From Clostridiaceae bacterium (GTDB lineage Bacteria; Bacillota; Clostridia; Acetivibrionales; Acetivibrionaceae): a stretch of 46,119 nt of DNA. Shown here piece by piece: positions 29,505 to 39,553 of the stretch. The stretch spans positions 1 to 46,119 of the forward strand of contig JAAYPF010000038.1 in the NCBI GenBank assembly GCA_012519925.1. The letters run 5' to 3'. Both the position numbers and the translations under genes were made by a program. The stretch's first letter is position 1. Each line of letters begins with the position of its first letter. The notes under the pieces were generated by a model, which was given only the letters and a program-made list of their open reading frames with translations, was not told the origin of the DNA and did no database searches.

Positions 29505-31232
29505 GTGCGTGGATATATGGATAAAATAGTGCTTGAAGGATTGCCGATATCAGGTGGAATAGGTATTGGAAGACTTATATGTATTAAAGAAATAAGCTAT
29601 GACGTCAATACCCAATTGATTGATGAAGCAGAGGTTGAAAACCAGATAACTGACCTTGAGGTAGCTATTTGCAAGACTTTTATTGAAATATATGATTTGA
29701 AGGACGGATTTAAGGGTCTACTAAGTGAAGAGGAAAATAGAATTTTCGAATTCTACAGCGAAATCTTAGATGACAGTTATTTCTTTGAAGAAATAAAAAA
29801 TACTATAAGAAACAAAAAGTATCATGCAGATAACGCAATATATACATGTATCCAAAAATATATAGATTGTATACAAGATAGTGATAACGAATATGTAAAG
29901 AATCGCATTTTTGATTTAAATGACGTGCGAAAAAGACTTATTAAGAATGTGTACGGCCATAGTGAAGTGAATTATGAAGAAATAAACTCTTCACATATAG
30001 TGGCCGTAAAAGAGTTAAATCCGATAATTGCAGGGGTGTTAAGCAAGAAGGAAGTAAGAGGTGTTGTTGCACAGGAGGGGGCAGGATATTTTACTCATGC
30101 TTCAATAATTCTTAAAAGTGTTGGTATACCTACCCTTGGAAATATAAATTTCAAAGAAACTATACAACATCAAGACAAAGATACGATAATAGATTGTAAC
30201 AACGGCGTCATGATAATAAACCCAGATAATAGTCAGATTTTTACCTATAGTGAGAAGCTTAGGAGAAAAATAAATATTAAAGACATTGACAATTTTGAAC
30301 CTGCTATTACAGTGGATGGTCACAAAATCTTCCTCTATGCAAGCATAAGTAGTCTTAAGGAATTTAATATCGCTAAAAGAATAAATTTTGACGGTATTGG
30401 GCTTGTAAGAACAGAGTCTATATTTATAGACTATAATAAAGTACCCGATGAAAAGAGACAATTTGCTATATACTCAAAGATGGCCAGAGCGATGAAAAAC
30501 CGGATATTAGTTATAAGAACAGTGGATATAGGTGCAGATAAGGTACCGGGTTCACTTGATTTTTATAAAGCCCACTCTGAACGTACTGTAAGGGGTATTA
30601 GAAGATCTCTTCAGCATAAGAAGGAATTGACCCTTCAAATGAGAACAATAATACAGGCTAATGCCTTTGGTAATATAGGTATTACTTTCCCTATGGTGAA
30701 TAATGCAGACGAAATAAGAGAGGTCAAGGAAATAATAAAAGGGATAGAAAATGAGATAAAAGCAGAAAATAATGAGAGAAACTGCCAAATAGAGATTGGG
30801 GCATTTATCGAAACTATTTCTGCAGTTGAGGATATTGAAAATATAATCAAAGAAGTTGACTTTATAAATATAGGAACTAACGATTTGCTACATCAGTTTT
30901 GCGGTCTGAATAGAAAATGTTCCACTGTATTAAAGGATAATTATCTTGATCCTGAATTCATTAAAATAATTAAAACCTGTGTTGATTGTGCAAAGGAAAA
31001 TGGTAAGCGTGTAATTTTGTGCGGTGAAATGGTATCTGATCCTGTGTCCATTATTGTGTTGATAGGTTTAGGTGTAAAGGATTTAAGTATTACATTAGGA
31101 GCTTTTTGCGATATATATGAGATAATTAGGAAGACAAATTGTGAAGAAGCAGCAAAAATAACTGAAAAGGCAGTCAGTAGTAAAAGTATAGAAGAAGTGA
31201 AAAAAATGTTGTCTGATTGCTTAAGGTCTTAA
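29505..31232 (+). CDS. ptsI: Phosphoenolpyruvate-protein phosphotransferase (enzyme I), divergent
   Basis: 575 residues, full enzyme I layout: N-terminal helical HPr-binding part (about 60-150), phospho-His domain with His198 (GAGYFTHASI, versus the usual GGRTSHSAI), linker, and PEP-binding TIM barrel with GLVRTES, RTVDIGADK, Glu436, GTND (457-460) and catalytic Cys506 (ILCGEM). All catalytic residues I can place are kept, but the surrounding motifs are looser than in sugar-PTS enzyme I. GTG 29505 is 10 nt after GGGGGA; ATG 29517 (MDKIVLEGLPISGG) is an alternative start closer to the family N-terminus. In one operon with the Glu15 HPr-like gene. Confidence 0.88.
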   Translation: MRGYMDKIVLEGLPISGGIGIGRLICIKEISYDVNTQLIDEAEVENQITDLEVAICKTFIEIYDLKDGFKGLLSEEENRIFEFYSEILDDSYFFEEIKNTIRNKKYHADNAIYTCIQKYIDCIQDSDNEYVKNRIFDLNDVRKRLIKNVYGHSEVNYEEINSSHIVAVKELNPIIAGVLSKKEVRGVVAQEGAGYFTHASIILKSVGIPTLGNINFKETIQHQDKDTIIDCNNGVMIINPDNSQIFTYSEKLRRKINIKDIDNFEPAITVDGHKIFLYASISSLKEFNIAKRINFDGIGLVRTESIFIDYNKVPDEKRQFAIYSKMARAMKNRILVIRTVDIGADKVPGSLDFYKAHSERTVRGIRRSLQHKKELTLQMRTIIQANAFGNIGITFPMVNNADEIREVKEIIKGIENEIKAENNERNCQIEIGAFIETISAVEDIENIIKEVDFINIGTNDLLHQFCGLNRKCSTVLKDNYLDPEFIKIIKTCVDCAKENGKRVILCGEMVSDPVSIIVLIGLGVKDLSITLGAFCDIYEIIRKTNCEEAAKITEKAVSSKSIEEVKKMLSDCLRS

Positions 31233-31282
31233 ACATAAACCGTTTATTATAAAGATTTGGAATGGATTTTTGGTGATTATTT

Positions 31283-33139
31283 ATGTTTGATATACAAGAA
31301 GAACTTAAAAAACTGCCCGACAAGCCAGGCGTGTATATTATGAAAGACAGCAATGGGGAAATAATATATATAGGAAAAGCAGTTGTGCTTAAAAATAGAG
31401 TGCGACAGTATTTTCACTCATTATCAAATCAAACACCAAAGGTTCAGGCAATGGTACCTAAAATAAAGGAATTCGAATACATAGTTACAGACACCGAATT
31501 AGAGGCTTTAATATTAGAATGCAATCTGATAAAAAAATATAGACCTAAGTTTAATATAATGCTTAAGGATGACAAAAGTTATCCCTACATTAAAGTTACG
31601 ATGAATGAAGAATTTCCAAGAATATTGATGACAAGGAAAGTGGAAAAGGATGGAGCAAAATATTTTGGACCTTATACAAGTGGGTTTGCAGTAAAGGAGA
31701 CAATAGCACTTATAAAAAAGCTTTTTCCCATAAAGTCTTGCAATAAGGTATTTACTAAAGATGGTAAGAAGCATAGACCCTGTCTTAATTATTATATTTA
31801 TCAGTGCTTAGGACCTTGTCAGGGAGATGTAAATAAACAGGAATATAGAGCTCTAATGGATGATATATGTGGCTTTTTAGGTGGTAAGCAGGAAGAGATT
31901 GTTAAGAGGCTAGAGAGTGATATGGCTAAGGCCTCGGAAGATATGGAGTTTGAGAAAGCAGCAGCCCTAAGAGATAAAATAACCAGTCTAAGGCACATAG
32001 CACAAAAGCAGAAAGTAGTATCTAATGCTATGTCGGATCAGGATGTAGTTGCATTTTCTAAAGATCCGACCGATTCATGTATTCAGGTGTTTTTTATAAG
32101 AGGCGGAAAATTAATCGGAAGAGAGCATTTTATTTTTGAAGGAGTTGGAGATGTTTCAGACAGTGAATTGATGACATCTTTTATAAAGCAGTTTTATACT
32201 TCCGCAGCGTATATTCCTGGTGAAATAGTTCTGCAGGAAGATATAGATGAGATGGATATAATTGAAAGCTGGTTAAGTTCTAAAAGAGAAGCAAAGGTAT
32301 ATATAAAGGTTCCTAGGAGGGGCGAAAAACTTAAGCTTGTGGAGATGGTATCACAGAATGCACTTATAGCTTTAAATCAGTTTAAGGAAAAAATAAAATA
32401 TCAGGACAAGCTTGCTAAGGAAGGGATGGCAAAACTAAAAGAAGTATTAGAGTTCGAGGACTTGCCAAACCGGATAGAAGCCTATGATATTTCCAATACA
32501 GGAAGTACCGAAATAGTAGCTTCGATGGTAGTGTTTGAGGGTGGGTATTGCGAAAAAAAAGAATACAGAAGATTCAAAATAAAATCCTTACACTCACAGA
32601 ATGACTATGGGAGTATGCAGGAAGTAATATTTAGAAGATTCAATCGTGCACGTAAGGAGAAGGAAGAGACACTCGCACAAGCTAAATTTAGTAAATTTCC
32701 CGATTTGATTTTGGTGGATGGTGGACTAGGACATGTGAATTGTGTTTTGAGTGTTCTTGAAGAAATGAATATAACAATTCCCGTCGCCGGAATGGTAAAA
32801 GATGAGCAACATAGGACAAGGGGATTAGTTACTAAAACTAAGGAATATGATCTTACAAAAGACTTAAATCTACTTAGATTTATTACTTCAATTCAGGATG
32901 AAGCACATAGATTTGCGATAGAATATAACAGAAAGCTTGTACAAAAAAGGTATAAGGGGTCAGAATTGGACAAAATTGAAGGTATTGGTCCTAAAAAGAA
33001 GAAGGCTCTAATAAAGCATTTTGGATCGATAAAACATATTAAGCAAGCACAAGTAAGCGATTTAACAGCCGTTGAGGGTATAAGCCCTAGGTTGGCAAAT
33101 AAGATAATTGAGTATTTCAATGGTGGGAGTAATATATAG
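31283..33139 (+). CDS. uvrC: Excinuclease ABC subunit C
   Basis: 618 residues; makes the dual incisions in nucleotide excision repair. Order: GIY-YIG nuclease (about 14-92; GVY at 16-18, YIG at 29-31, Arg39), a Cys cluster Cys153-x13-Cys167-x7-Cys175-x3-Cys179 matching the iron-sulfur site reported for E. coli UvrC, a UVR motif (about 210-245), the RNase H-like 5' nuclease (about 385-545, starting EAYDISNTGS) and two C-terminal helix-hairpin-helix motifs (about 560-612). Weak SD (GGTGATT) before ATG 31283. The next gene starts at the base after its stop. Confidence 0.96.
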   Translation: MFDIQEELKKLPDKPGVYIMKDSNGEIIYIGKAVVLKNRVRQYFHSLSNQTPKVQAMVPKIKEFEYIVTDTELEALILECNLIKKYRPKFNIMLKDDKSYPYIKVTMNEEFPRILMTRKVEKDGAKYFGPYTSGFAVKETIALIKKLFPIKSCNKVFTKDGKKHRPCLNYYIYQCLGPCQGDVNKQEYRALMDDICGFLGGKQEEIVKRLESDMAKASEDMEFEKAAALRDKITSLRHIAQKQKVVSNAMSDQDVVAFSKDPTDSCIQVFFIRGGKLIGREHFIFEGVGDVSDSELMTSFIKQFYTSAAYIPGEIVLQEDIDEMDIIESWLSSKREAKVYIKVPRRGEKLKLVEMVSQNALIALNQFKEKIKYQDKLAKEGMAKLKEVLEFEDLPNRIEAYDISNTGSTEIVASMVVFEGGYCEKKEYRRFKIKSLHSQNDYGSMQEVIFRRFNRARKEKEETLAQAKFSKFPDLILVDGGLGHVNCVLSVLEEMNITIPVAGMVKDEQHRTRGLVTKTKEYDLTKDLNLLRFITSIQDEAHRFAIEYNRKLVQKRYKGSELDKIEGIGPKKKKALIKHFGSIKHIKQAQVSDLTAVEGISPRLANKIIEYFNGGSNI

Positions 33140-33850
33140 ATGTCAATATTTGCAATTTCAGATCTTCATCTGGCTTTAAGCATAGATAAACCGATGGATA
33201 TTTTCGGTGAAAGATGGTACAATTATATGGAAAGACTTAAACAAAATTGGACAAATAAAGTTCGTGATGAAGATTATGTTATTATACCGGGAGATATATC
33301 ATGGGCGACATATATTGAACAAGCCTATGAGGATTTTAAGTTTATTGATCAATTACCGGGAAAGAAGATAATTTCAAAAGGAAATCATGATTATTGGTGG
33401 ACTACAATAAGCAAATTAAATAAATTTTTAGATGCAAATGGGTTTAAATCCATAAGTTTTATGCATAATAACAGTTTCTTTATAGAGGGAGTTACTTTTT
33501 GTGGAACAAGAGGTTGGAAGTGTCCCGGGGACGATGAGTTTGGTGATGAAGACAGAAAAATATTCAATAGAGAGCTTCAGCGACTTGAGTTGTCTTTAAG
33601 AAGTTCCTGTGATAATTCAAAGGATGGAAGTGTTGTTGTTGCAATGCACTATCCTCCTTTTAATGCCAAAAGGGAAGCTTCGGAGTTTGTGGAAATAATG
33701 AGGAAATATAACGTAAGCAAATGTATATATGGGCACTTACATGGAACAGGATTTAAAAGTGCGGTGGTGGGGGAGGTTAATAATATAGAGTTTAGCCTCA
33801 TATCGGCAGATTTCTTGGATTTTCAACCCTTGAAACTTCACTTTTCGTGA
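33140..33850 (+). CDS. Calcineurin-like metallophosphoesterase
   Basis: 236 residues with a full two-metal site: Asp8 and His10 (ISDLHL), Asp52 (PGDIS), Asn82-His83-Asp84 (GNHDYWW), His170 (MHYPP), and His199/His201 (YGHLHG). The GTRGWKCPG segment belongs to a Firmicute subfamily of unknown substrate. It begins on the base after the uvrC stop, so it is co-transcribed and translationally linked; there is no separate SD outside uvrC. A role in nucleic acid or nucleotide metabolism is a guess from context. Confidence 0.85.
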   Translation: MSIFAISDLHLALSIDKPMDIFGERWYNYMERLKQNWTNKVRDEDYVIIPGDISWATYIEQAYEDFKFIDQLPGKKIISKGNHDYWWTTISKLNKFLDANGFKSISFMHNNSFFIEGVTFCGTRGWKCPGDDEFGDEDRKIFNRELQRLELSLRSSCDNSKDGSVVVAMHYPPFNAKREASEFVEIMRKYNVSKCIYGHLHGTGFKSAVVGEVNNIEFSLISADFLDFQPLKLHFS

Positions 33851-33921
33851 AACTTTATATCGAGTTTACAAGGAAAAGCTATTTTGAAATCACCTAATCT
33901 AAAAAAAATTAGAGCTTGATG

Positions 33922-33951
33922 TTGGCTTTTCAAAATATATTGTGTTATAAT
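33922..33951 (+). promoter_or_regulatory. Promoter of tig
   Basis: TTGGCT (33922-33927), 18 nt, TATAAT (33946-33951), with TGT directly before (extended -10). About 140 bp before the trigger factor gene. Confidence 0.6.
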
Positions 33952-34092
33952 GGAATGGCTGATTTTTAGTATATTGTAATGGTGCGATTGATGTACCTAT
34001 GGTTAAACCAGAGTTTAAGAGGGTTTTAATACATAAGAGCTGAAACTAAATAAATATTAATACAAACCAAATAATGGGAGGAACGAAAACAA

Positions 34093-35379
34093 ATGAGTGT
34101 TAAGGTGGGAAAAAAAGAAAAAAACATTGTTCAACTTGAGATAGAAGTTGATGCGGCAAAATTTGAAGAAGGCTTACAGAAGTCCTATTTAAAGAACGTA
34201 AAGAGATTTGTTGTACCTGGCTTTAGGAAGGGTAAAGCTCCAAGAAACATCGTAGAAAGACATTATGGTGAAGAGGTTCTTTATGAAGATGCTATAAATA
34301 TAGTTTGTTCTGAAGCTTACGATAAGGCAGTAGAAGAAAATGACATTCATCCTGTGGACAGACCTGATATTGATATTAAACAAATTGGAAAAGGTAAAAA
34401 TCTTATTTTTGTAGCAGATGTTACCGTTAGACCTGAAGTAACACTAGGTCAATATAAAGGTGTTGAAGTTGAAAAGGTAAAGGCTATGGTAACCGAGGAT
34501 GATGTTGATAAAGAAATTGAAAAAATAGCTGAAAAAAGTGCAAGATTGATTACTGTTGAAGATAGAGGTATTCAAAAAGGCGATATCGCTGATTTGGATT
34601 TTGAAGGATTTATTGATGGAGTTCCTTTTGAAGGTGGAAAAGCAAGCGGTTACAGACTTGAAATCGGTTCAGGGAATTTCATCGAAGGTTTTGAGGAACA
34701 ACTGATAGGAGCAGAGCCTGGAGATGATGTAGAGGTAAAGGTCACATTTCCGGAGGATTACTCAAGCGAAGAGCTCGCAGGAAAAGATGCAGTGTTTCAA
34801 GTAATAATCAATGATGTTAAAATTAAAGAGTTACCTGTTTTAGATGATGAATTTGCAAAGGATGTAAGTGAATTTGATACTTTTGAAGAATATAAGAGCG
34901 ATATCAGAAAGAAACTTACAGAAGCTGCAGAGCATAAGGCAAAGCATGAAACAGAGGACAGGATAATAAATAAGGTTAGTGAGAACACAACTGTAGATAT
35001 ACCTGATGTAATGATACAAAAGCACATTGATAACCTCATAAACGATTTTGATTCAAGATTGCGTTATCAAGGTCTAGATATTGAAAAATATCTTAGTATT
35101 ATGGGCATGGGCTATATAGATTTCAGAGCTCAGTTTGAAAAGAGAGCTGAAGAAGAGGTTAAGATTCAACTTGTGCTTGATGCTGTGTGTAAAGCAGAAA
35201 ATGTTCAGGTAACTGAAGAAGAGTTTAATGAAGAGTTAGTGAATATTACAGATAATTATAAGCAAGATTTAGAACAATTTAAGCAACATTTGCAGAAAAA
35301 CGATATAGAATATATTAAAGATACTATAAAAATAAGGAAGACTATTAGTTTATTGGTTGAAAATGCAAAAATAGTTTAA
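34093..35379 (+). CDS. tig: Trigger factor (ribosome-associated chaperone, peptidyl-prolyl isomerase)
   Basis: 428 residues. N-terminal ribosome-binding domain with the signature VPGFRKGKAPRNIVERHYG (about 41-60), FKBP-type isomerase domain (about 150-245, with GFIEGFEEQLIGAEPGDDVEVKVTFPE read in two parts), and a long C-terminal helical chaperone domain. It binds nascent chains at the ribosome exit. GGGAGGAACG precedes ATG 34093. Placement before clpP-clpX is the common bacterial order. Confidence 0.96.
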   Translation: MSVKVGKKEKNIVQLEIEVDAAKFEEGLQKSYLKNVKRFVVPGFRKGKAPRNIVERHYGEEVLYEDAINIVCSEAYDKAVEENDIHPVDRPDIDIKQIGKGKNLIFVADVTVRPEVTLGQYKGVEVEKVKAMVTEDDVDKEIEKIAEKSARLITVEDRGIQKGDIADLDFEGFIDGVPFEGGKASGYRLEIGSGNFIEGFEEQLIGAEPGDDVEVKVTFPEDYSSEELAGKDAVFQVIINDVKIKELPVLDDEFAKDVSEFDTFEEYKSDIRKKLTEAAEHKAKHETEDRIINKVSENTTVDIPDVMIQKHIDNLINDFDSRLRYQGLDIEKYLSIMGMGYIDFRAQFEKRAEEEVKIQLVLDAVCKAENVQVTEEEFNEELVNITDNYKQDLEQFKQHLQKNDIEYIKDTIKIRKTISLLVENAKIV

Positions 35380-35385
35380 GATAAT

Positions 35386-35424
35386 ATTGAACTCAAATGA
35401 TTGTAATAAAAATTTGAGTTCAAT
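35386..35424 (+). other. 13-bp perfect hairpin after tig
   Basis: ATTGAACTCAAAT (35386-35398) pairs perfectly with ATTTGAGTTCAAT (35412-35424), loop 13 nt. No T-run follows (GTTCATA), so it may end or stabilise the tig transcript rather than act as a classic terminator. The tig-clpP gap is 175 bp. Confidence 0.5.
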
Positions 35425-35554
35425 GTTCATATATTAGGGTATGCTTTAAAAGTTCAATGTTTTTTTGATAAGAAGATTCTATAGGTTTAATTTAGAAAAT
35501 TTATGGGAAGAAATAAATAAATAAGAATAAAGGTGAACAGAGGGAGGCATTGTT

Positions 35555-36139
35555 ATGAGTCTAGTGCCAATGGTAGTTGAGCAAACAAACCGTGGAGAAC
35601 GTTCCTATGACATTTTTTCTAGGCTGTTGAAAGATAGGATAATTGTTTTAAGTGATGAAGTTAACGATGTTACAGCAAGTCTTATAATTGCACAGATGTT
35701 ATTTCTTGAAGCAGAAGATCCGGATAAGGATATACAGTTTTATATAAATAGTCCGGGAGGTTCTGTTTCATCAGGATTTGCTATTTTTGATACAATGCAA
35801 TATGTTAAACCGGATGTTTCAACAATATGTATCGGTATGGCTGCTAGTATGGGAGCTTTCCTTTTGGCTGCAGGGACAAAAGGAAAAAGATTTGCCCTTC
35901 CTAACAGTGAAATAATGATACATCAGCCACTAGGTGGAACTAGAGGTCAGGCAACAGAAATCAAAATTCATGCAGAGCACATTCTCAAAACAAGGGATAG
36001 GTTGAACAAGATTTTGAGTGAAAGAACAGGACAGCCTTTAGAGAAGATTGAAGCAGACACTGAAAGAGACTTTTTTATGTCAGCTGAAGAAGCAAAAGCC
36101 TATGGAATAGTAGACGAAGTAATGGAAAGAAGAAAATAA
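35555..36139 (+). CDS. clpP: ATP-dependent Clp protease, proteolytic subunit
   Basis: 194-residue serine protease forming the 14-mer chamber. Catalytic triad Ser98 (GMAASMGA), His123 (IMIHQPLGG), Asp172 ([10 protein letters not shown]). GAGGGAGGC precedes ATG 35555. It lies 13 nt upstream of clpX, its ATPase partner. Confidence 0.98.
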   Translation: MSLVPMVVEQTNRGERSYDIFSRLLKDRIIVLSDEVNDVTASLIIAQMLFLEAEDPDKDIQFYINSPGGSVSSGFAIFDTMQYVKPDVSTICIGMAASMGAFLLAAGTKGKRFALPNSEIMIHQPLGGTRGQATEIKIHAEHILKTRDRLNKILSERTGQPLEKIEADTERDFFMSAEEAKAYGIVDEVMERRK

Positions 36140-36152
36140 ACGAGGTGGTAGG

Positions 36153-37448
36153 ATGTCCAGATATGATGAGAAGAAGCAGCTAAAATGCTCTTTCTGTGGC
36201 AAAACTCAAGAACAGGTAAAAAGGTTGGTAGCTGGACCAGGGGTTTATATATGCGATGAGTGCATAGAGCTCTGTTCAGAGATTATTGAGGAAGAGTTTG
36301 AGGAAGCGAGAGCTGATGCCGAACTTAATGATGTTCCCAAACCGGCTGAGATTAAGGAAATATTGGATCAGTATGTAATTGGACAGGAATCTGCCAAGAA
36401 GTCTTTGTCAGTTGCAGTATACAACCACTATAAGAGAATTAACACTGAGGTTAAGGGGTCAGATGTAGAACTCCAGAAGAGTAATATTATAATGCTCGGA
36501 CCTACAGGTTCTGGAAAGACTCTTTTAGCTCAGACGCTTGCAAGAATACTCAACGTACCTTTTGCTATTGCTGATGCTACATCGCTCACTGAAGCAGGTT
36601 ATGTTGGGGAAGATGTCGAAAATATCCTTTTAAAGCTAATACAAGCTTCTGATTATGACATTGAAAGAGCTGAAAAAGGTATAATCTACATTGATGAAAT
36701 TGATAAAGTTGCTAGAAAGTCCGAAAATCCATCAATCACAAGAGATGTTAGTGGTGAAGGTGTGCAACAGGCGTTGCTTAAGATTCTTGAGGGAACAGTT
36801 GCTTCTGTGCCACCACAAGGTGGAAGAAAACATCCTCATCAGGAGTTTATTCAGATTGATACCACTAATATACTGTTTATCTGTGGTGGTGCCTTTGATG
36901 GAATTGATAAAATTATACAGAACAGAATAGGCAAAAAGACAATGGGATTTGGTGCTAAAATAGAAAGTCAGAAGACGACAGATATAGGAGAAATTTTAAC
37001 GCACATATATCCGCAGGACTTATTAAAATTTGGGCTTATCCCTGAGTTTGTAGGTCGTTTGCCAATTATGGTATCACTAAAGTCCCTTGACAAGGCGGCA
37101 TTAATACAGATATTGACAGAACCGAAAAATGCTCTTGTTAAGCAATATAAGAAGCTATTAGAGATGGACGACGTGGAATTGGAGTTTGAAGAGGGTGCAT
37201 TAGAAGCTATTGCGGAGAAGTCAATAGAAAGGAATACCGGTGCAAGAGGGCTTAGAGCTATAATTGAAGAAATTATGCTTGAGGTTATGTATGATATTCC
37301 TACTATGGGAAATGTTGAAAAATGCACTGTTACAAGGGACACAGTAACTAAAAACTCACAGCCTTTAATAGTTGTTAACGAGAACAAGAAGTCAATGAAA
37401 AAACCAGTTAAGAAAAAGTCAAGTGTTAAAAAGGAATCGGCTTCCTAA
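36153..37448 (+). CDS. clpX: ATP-dependent Clp protease, ATPase subunit ClpX
   Basis: 431 residues; unfolds substrates and feeds them to ClpP. N-terminal zinc domain with Cys12, Cys15, Cys34 and Cys37; Walker A GPTGSGKT (116-123); Walker B with Asp181-Glu182 (YIDEIDK); sensor and C-terminal small domain. The last 25 residues are Lys/Ser-rich ([13 protein letters not shown]), a basic tail. GAGGTGG precedes ATG 36153. It is followed by two 50-bp repeats and a terminator. Confidence 0.97.
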   Translation: MSRYDEKKQLKCSFCGKTQEQVKRLVAGPGVYICDECIELCSEIIEEEFEEARADAELNDVPKPAEIKEILDQYVIGQESAKKSLSVAVYNHYKRINTEVKGSDVELQKSNIIMLGPTGSGKTLLAQTLARILNVPFAIADATSLTEAGYVGEDVENILLKLIQASDYDIERAEKGIIYIDEIDKVARKSENPSITRDVSGEGVQQALLKILEGTVASVPPQGGRKHPHQEFIQIDTTNILFICGGAFDGIDKIIQNRIGKKTMGFGAKIESQKTTDIGEILTHIYPQDLLKFGLIPEFVGRLPIMVSLKSLDKAALIQILTEPKNALVKQYKKLLEMDDVELEFEEGALEAIAEKSIERNTGARGLRAIIEEIMLEVMYDIPTMGNVEKCTVTRDTVTKNSQPLIVVNENKKSMKKPVKKKSSVKKESAS

Positions 37449-37450
37449 CT

Positions 37451-37550
37451 TGATAGTATAGGAAATTGCATTTTGAAACTTTGCCCGAAGGGTGCTAAGT
37501 TCATAGTATAGGAAATTGCATTTTGAAACTTTGCCAGAAGGGCACTAAGT
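37451..37550 (+). repeat. Two tandem 50-bp repeats after clpX
   Basis: Two head-to-tail copies, 37451-37500 and 37501-37550, sharing AGTATAGGAAATTGCATTTT and GAAACTTTGCC and ending CTAAGT. They differ at only about four positions. Each has a small hairpin near its end (GCCC-GAA-GGGT in copy 1, GCC-AGAAG-GGC in copy 2), so pairing is kept although bases changed. No coding frame is evident. Likely a small intergenic repeat element. Confidence 0.8.
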
Positions 37551-37621
37551 TGAAGATAATAAATATAATCTTTAAAGATAATTAAAGTTTAATTGTTTTA
37601 TATAATCAAAATCAGATAATA

Positions 37622-37668
37622 AAGTTCGTCATGAGAGCTTCTAGGCTTACGTGATGGACTTTTTTTTA
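37622..37668 (+). terminator. Terminator between clpX and lonB
   Basis: AAGTTCGTCAT (37622-37632) pairs over 11 bp with GTGATGGACTT (37651-37661), with three G-T pairs, 18-nt loop, then a T8 run. It should end the clpPX transcript. Confidence 0.82.
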
Positions 37669-37829
37669 ATGTCTAAAAAAGTTTGTTTTTTGAAAGGTAG
37701 TAATACGCAAGGAAATGCATACCATTTAAAAAACTCAGGATAAAATAGCTAACATAGTCAATAATATATTTATAGCTTAAAATTTATTAAAGTTACCATT
37801 TCAAAAATTACATCTTAGGAGGATAAAAT

Positions 37830-39509
37830 ATGCTAACAAGCACTCTCTTTATAATACAGCTATTTTTCTCAATTGTCATAGGACTTTATTTTTTTAATAT
37901 GTTGAAATCGCAGCAAGGCAACAAAACTGCCATTGAGAAAGAATCAAAGAAGGAGATGGATAAACTAAGGAGACTACGGGAAATTAAACTCTCAGAGCCG
38001 TTATCCGAGCGTACTAGACCATCTAATTTAAAGGAGATAGTTGGACAGGAACAGGGGCTTAAGGCACTTCGGGCAGCTTTGTGCGGTCCTAATCCTCAAC
38101 ATGTGCTTATATACGGACCACCTGGGGTAGGTAAAACTGCTGCAGCTCGGGTAATTCTTGAGGAGGCAAAAAGAAATAATATCTCACCCTTTAAAAAAGA
38201 GGCTAAATTTGTAGAAGTGGATGCAACTACATTACGTTTTGATGAAAGAGGTATAGCGGATCCCCTTATTGGCTCTGTACATGACCCTATATATCAGGGT
38301 GCTGGTGCGTATGGGGTTGCAGGTATTCCACAGCCAAAACCGGGAGCTGCTACAAAAGCTCATGGTGGAATACTATTTTTAGATGAAATAGGGGAATTGC
38401 ATCCGATACAGATGAATAAACTTCTTAAAGTGTTAGAAGACAGAAGAGTTTTCTTAGAGAGTGCATATTATAGTTCGGAGGATAAGAATATCCCTTCCCA
38501 CATACATGAAATATTCCAAAAGGGTTTGCCAGCTGATTTCAGGCTTGTAGGGGCTACAACAAGAACTGCGGATGAACTACCCGCTGCAATTAGGTCTAGA
38601 TGTGTTGAGATATATTTTAGGCCACTTACAGCAGGAGAGGTAAAGGAAATTGCAAAGAATGCAGCACAAAAGGGAGGCTTTTTGCTAGAAGAAGGCGGAG
38701 AAGAGTTGATAGCTAAATATGCACAGAGCGGAAGAGATGCAGTAAATATAGTCCAGATTGCCGGTGGAGTAGCCTTAGTTGAGGAGAGAAAGCTAATAAA
38801 AAGGAAGGATATAGAATGGGTAATTGAATTTGGAAAGTATAATCCTCGTGCAGATAAAAAGGTGTTTAAGGATGAACAGGTAGGTTGTATTAACGGATTA
38901 GCGGTATTTGGCAATAGTACCGGTGTGGTTTTAGATATTGAAGTTGCTGCAACTAAAACTATAAGTGGTAAAGGGACTTTAAAAATTACTGGAATAGTAG
39001 AAGAGGAAGAGATGGATGGAAGGGGACACAAATTAAGAAGGACAAGTACTGCAAAAGCGTCTGTTGAAAATGTGCTAACCGTATTAAAAAGAATTTTTGA
39101 TATAGAGTACAGAGACTATGACTTACATTTGAATTTTCCTGGAGGTGTACCTATTGATGGTCCTTCAGCGGGGATTGCCATTGCTACTGCTGTATATTCT
39201 GCAATAAATAATCTTCCTATAAGCACCGAAATAGCAATGACTGGTGAAATATCAATACGTGGGAAGGTTAAGCCTGTAGGTGGAGTTATTTCAAAAGTTG
39301 AAGCGGCAATGAATGCAGGCATTAAGAAGGTAATAATAGCAAAGGACAATTGGCAGGAGTTGTTTGAAACTATGGATATTGAAGTGATACCTGTTGAGGA
39401 CATATTTGAAGTAACGGAAATTGTATTTGGCAAAAAGGAAAAGGGAGAGGCGGAAAAAATTTCGATACAGGGCAAACCTGTAAATGTTTTGAGTGCTTCC
39501 GGTGTATAA
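37830..39509 (+). CDS. lonB: Lon-type protease LonB (sporulation-type, membrane-anchored)
   Basis: 559 residues. Starts with a membrane helix (LFIIQLFFSIVIGLYFFNML), lacks the large N-domain of LonA, then has the AAA+ ATPase with Walker A GPPGVGKT (96-103) and Walker B Asp185-Glu186 (LFLDEIGEL). The Lon peptidase domain carries the Ser446 (DGPSAGIAI)/Lys489 (VISKVEAA) catalytic dyad. In Bacillus lonB lies between clpX and lonA and is expressed in the forespore; the same neighbour is seen here, supporting a spore-former. AGGAGG precedes ATG 37830. No lonA follows. Confidence 0.93.
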   Translation: MLTSTLFIIQLFFSIVIGLYFFNMLKSQQGNKTAIEKESKKEMDKLRRLREIKLSEPLSERTRPSNLKEIVGQEQGLKALRAALCGPNPQHVLIYGPPGVGKTAAARVILEEAKRNNISPFKKEAKFVEVDATTLRFDERGIADPLIGSVHDPIYQGAGAYGVAGIPQPKPGAATKAHGGILFLDEIGELHPIQMNKLLKVLEDRRVFLESAYYSSEDKNIPSHIHEIFQKGLPADFRLVGATTRTADELPAAIRSRCVEIYFRPLTAGEVKEIAKNAAQKGGFLLEEGGEELIAKYAQSGRDAVNIVQIAGGVALVEERKLIKRKDIEWVIEFGKYNPRADKKVFKDEQVGCINGLAVFGNSTGVVLDIEVAATKTISGKGTLKITGIVEEEEMDGRGHKLRRTSTAKASVENVLTVLKRIFDIEYRDYDLHLNFPGGVPIDGPSAGIAIATAVYSAINNLPISTEIAMTGEISIRGKVKPVGGVISKVEAAMNAGIKKVIIAKDNWQELFETMDIEVIPVEDIFEVTEIVFGKKEKGEAEKISIQGKPVNVLSASGV

Positions 39510-39553
39510 GATTTAGCTGCAGTTTATTTTTGAAGAATATTTAAATTAAAGGG

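Noticed and set aside
35386-35424. Intrinsic terminator of tig
   Set aside because: The stem is perfect but lacks a T-run; recorded as a hairpin instead.
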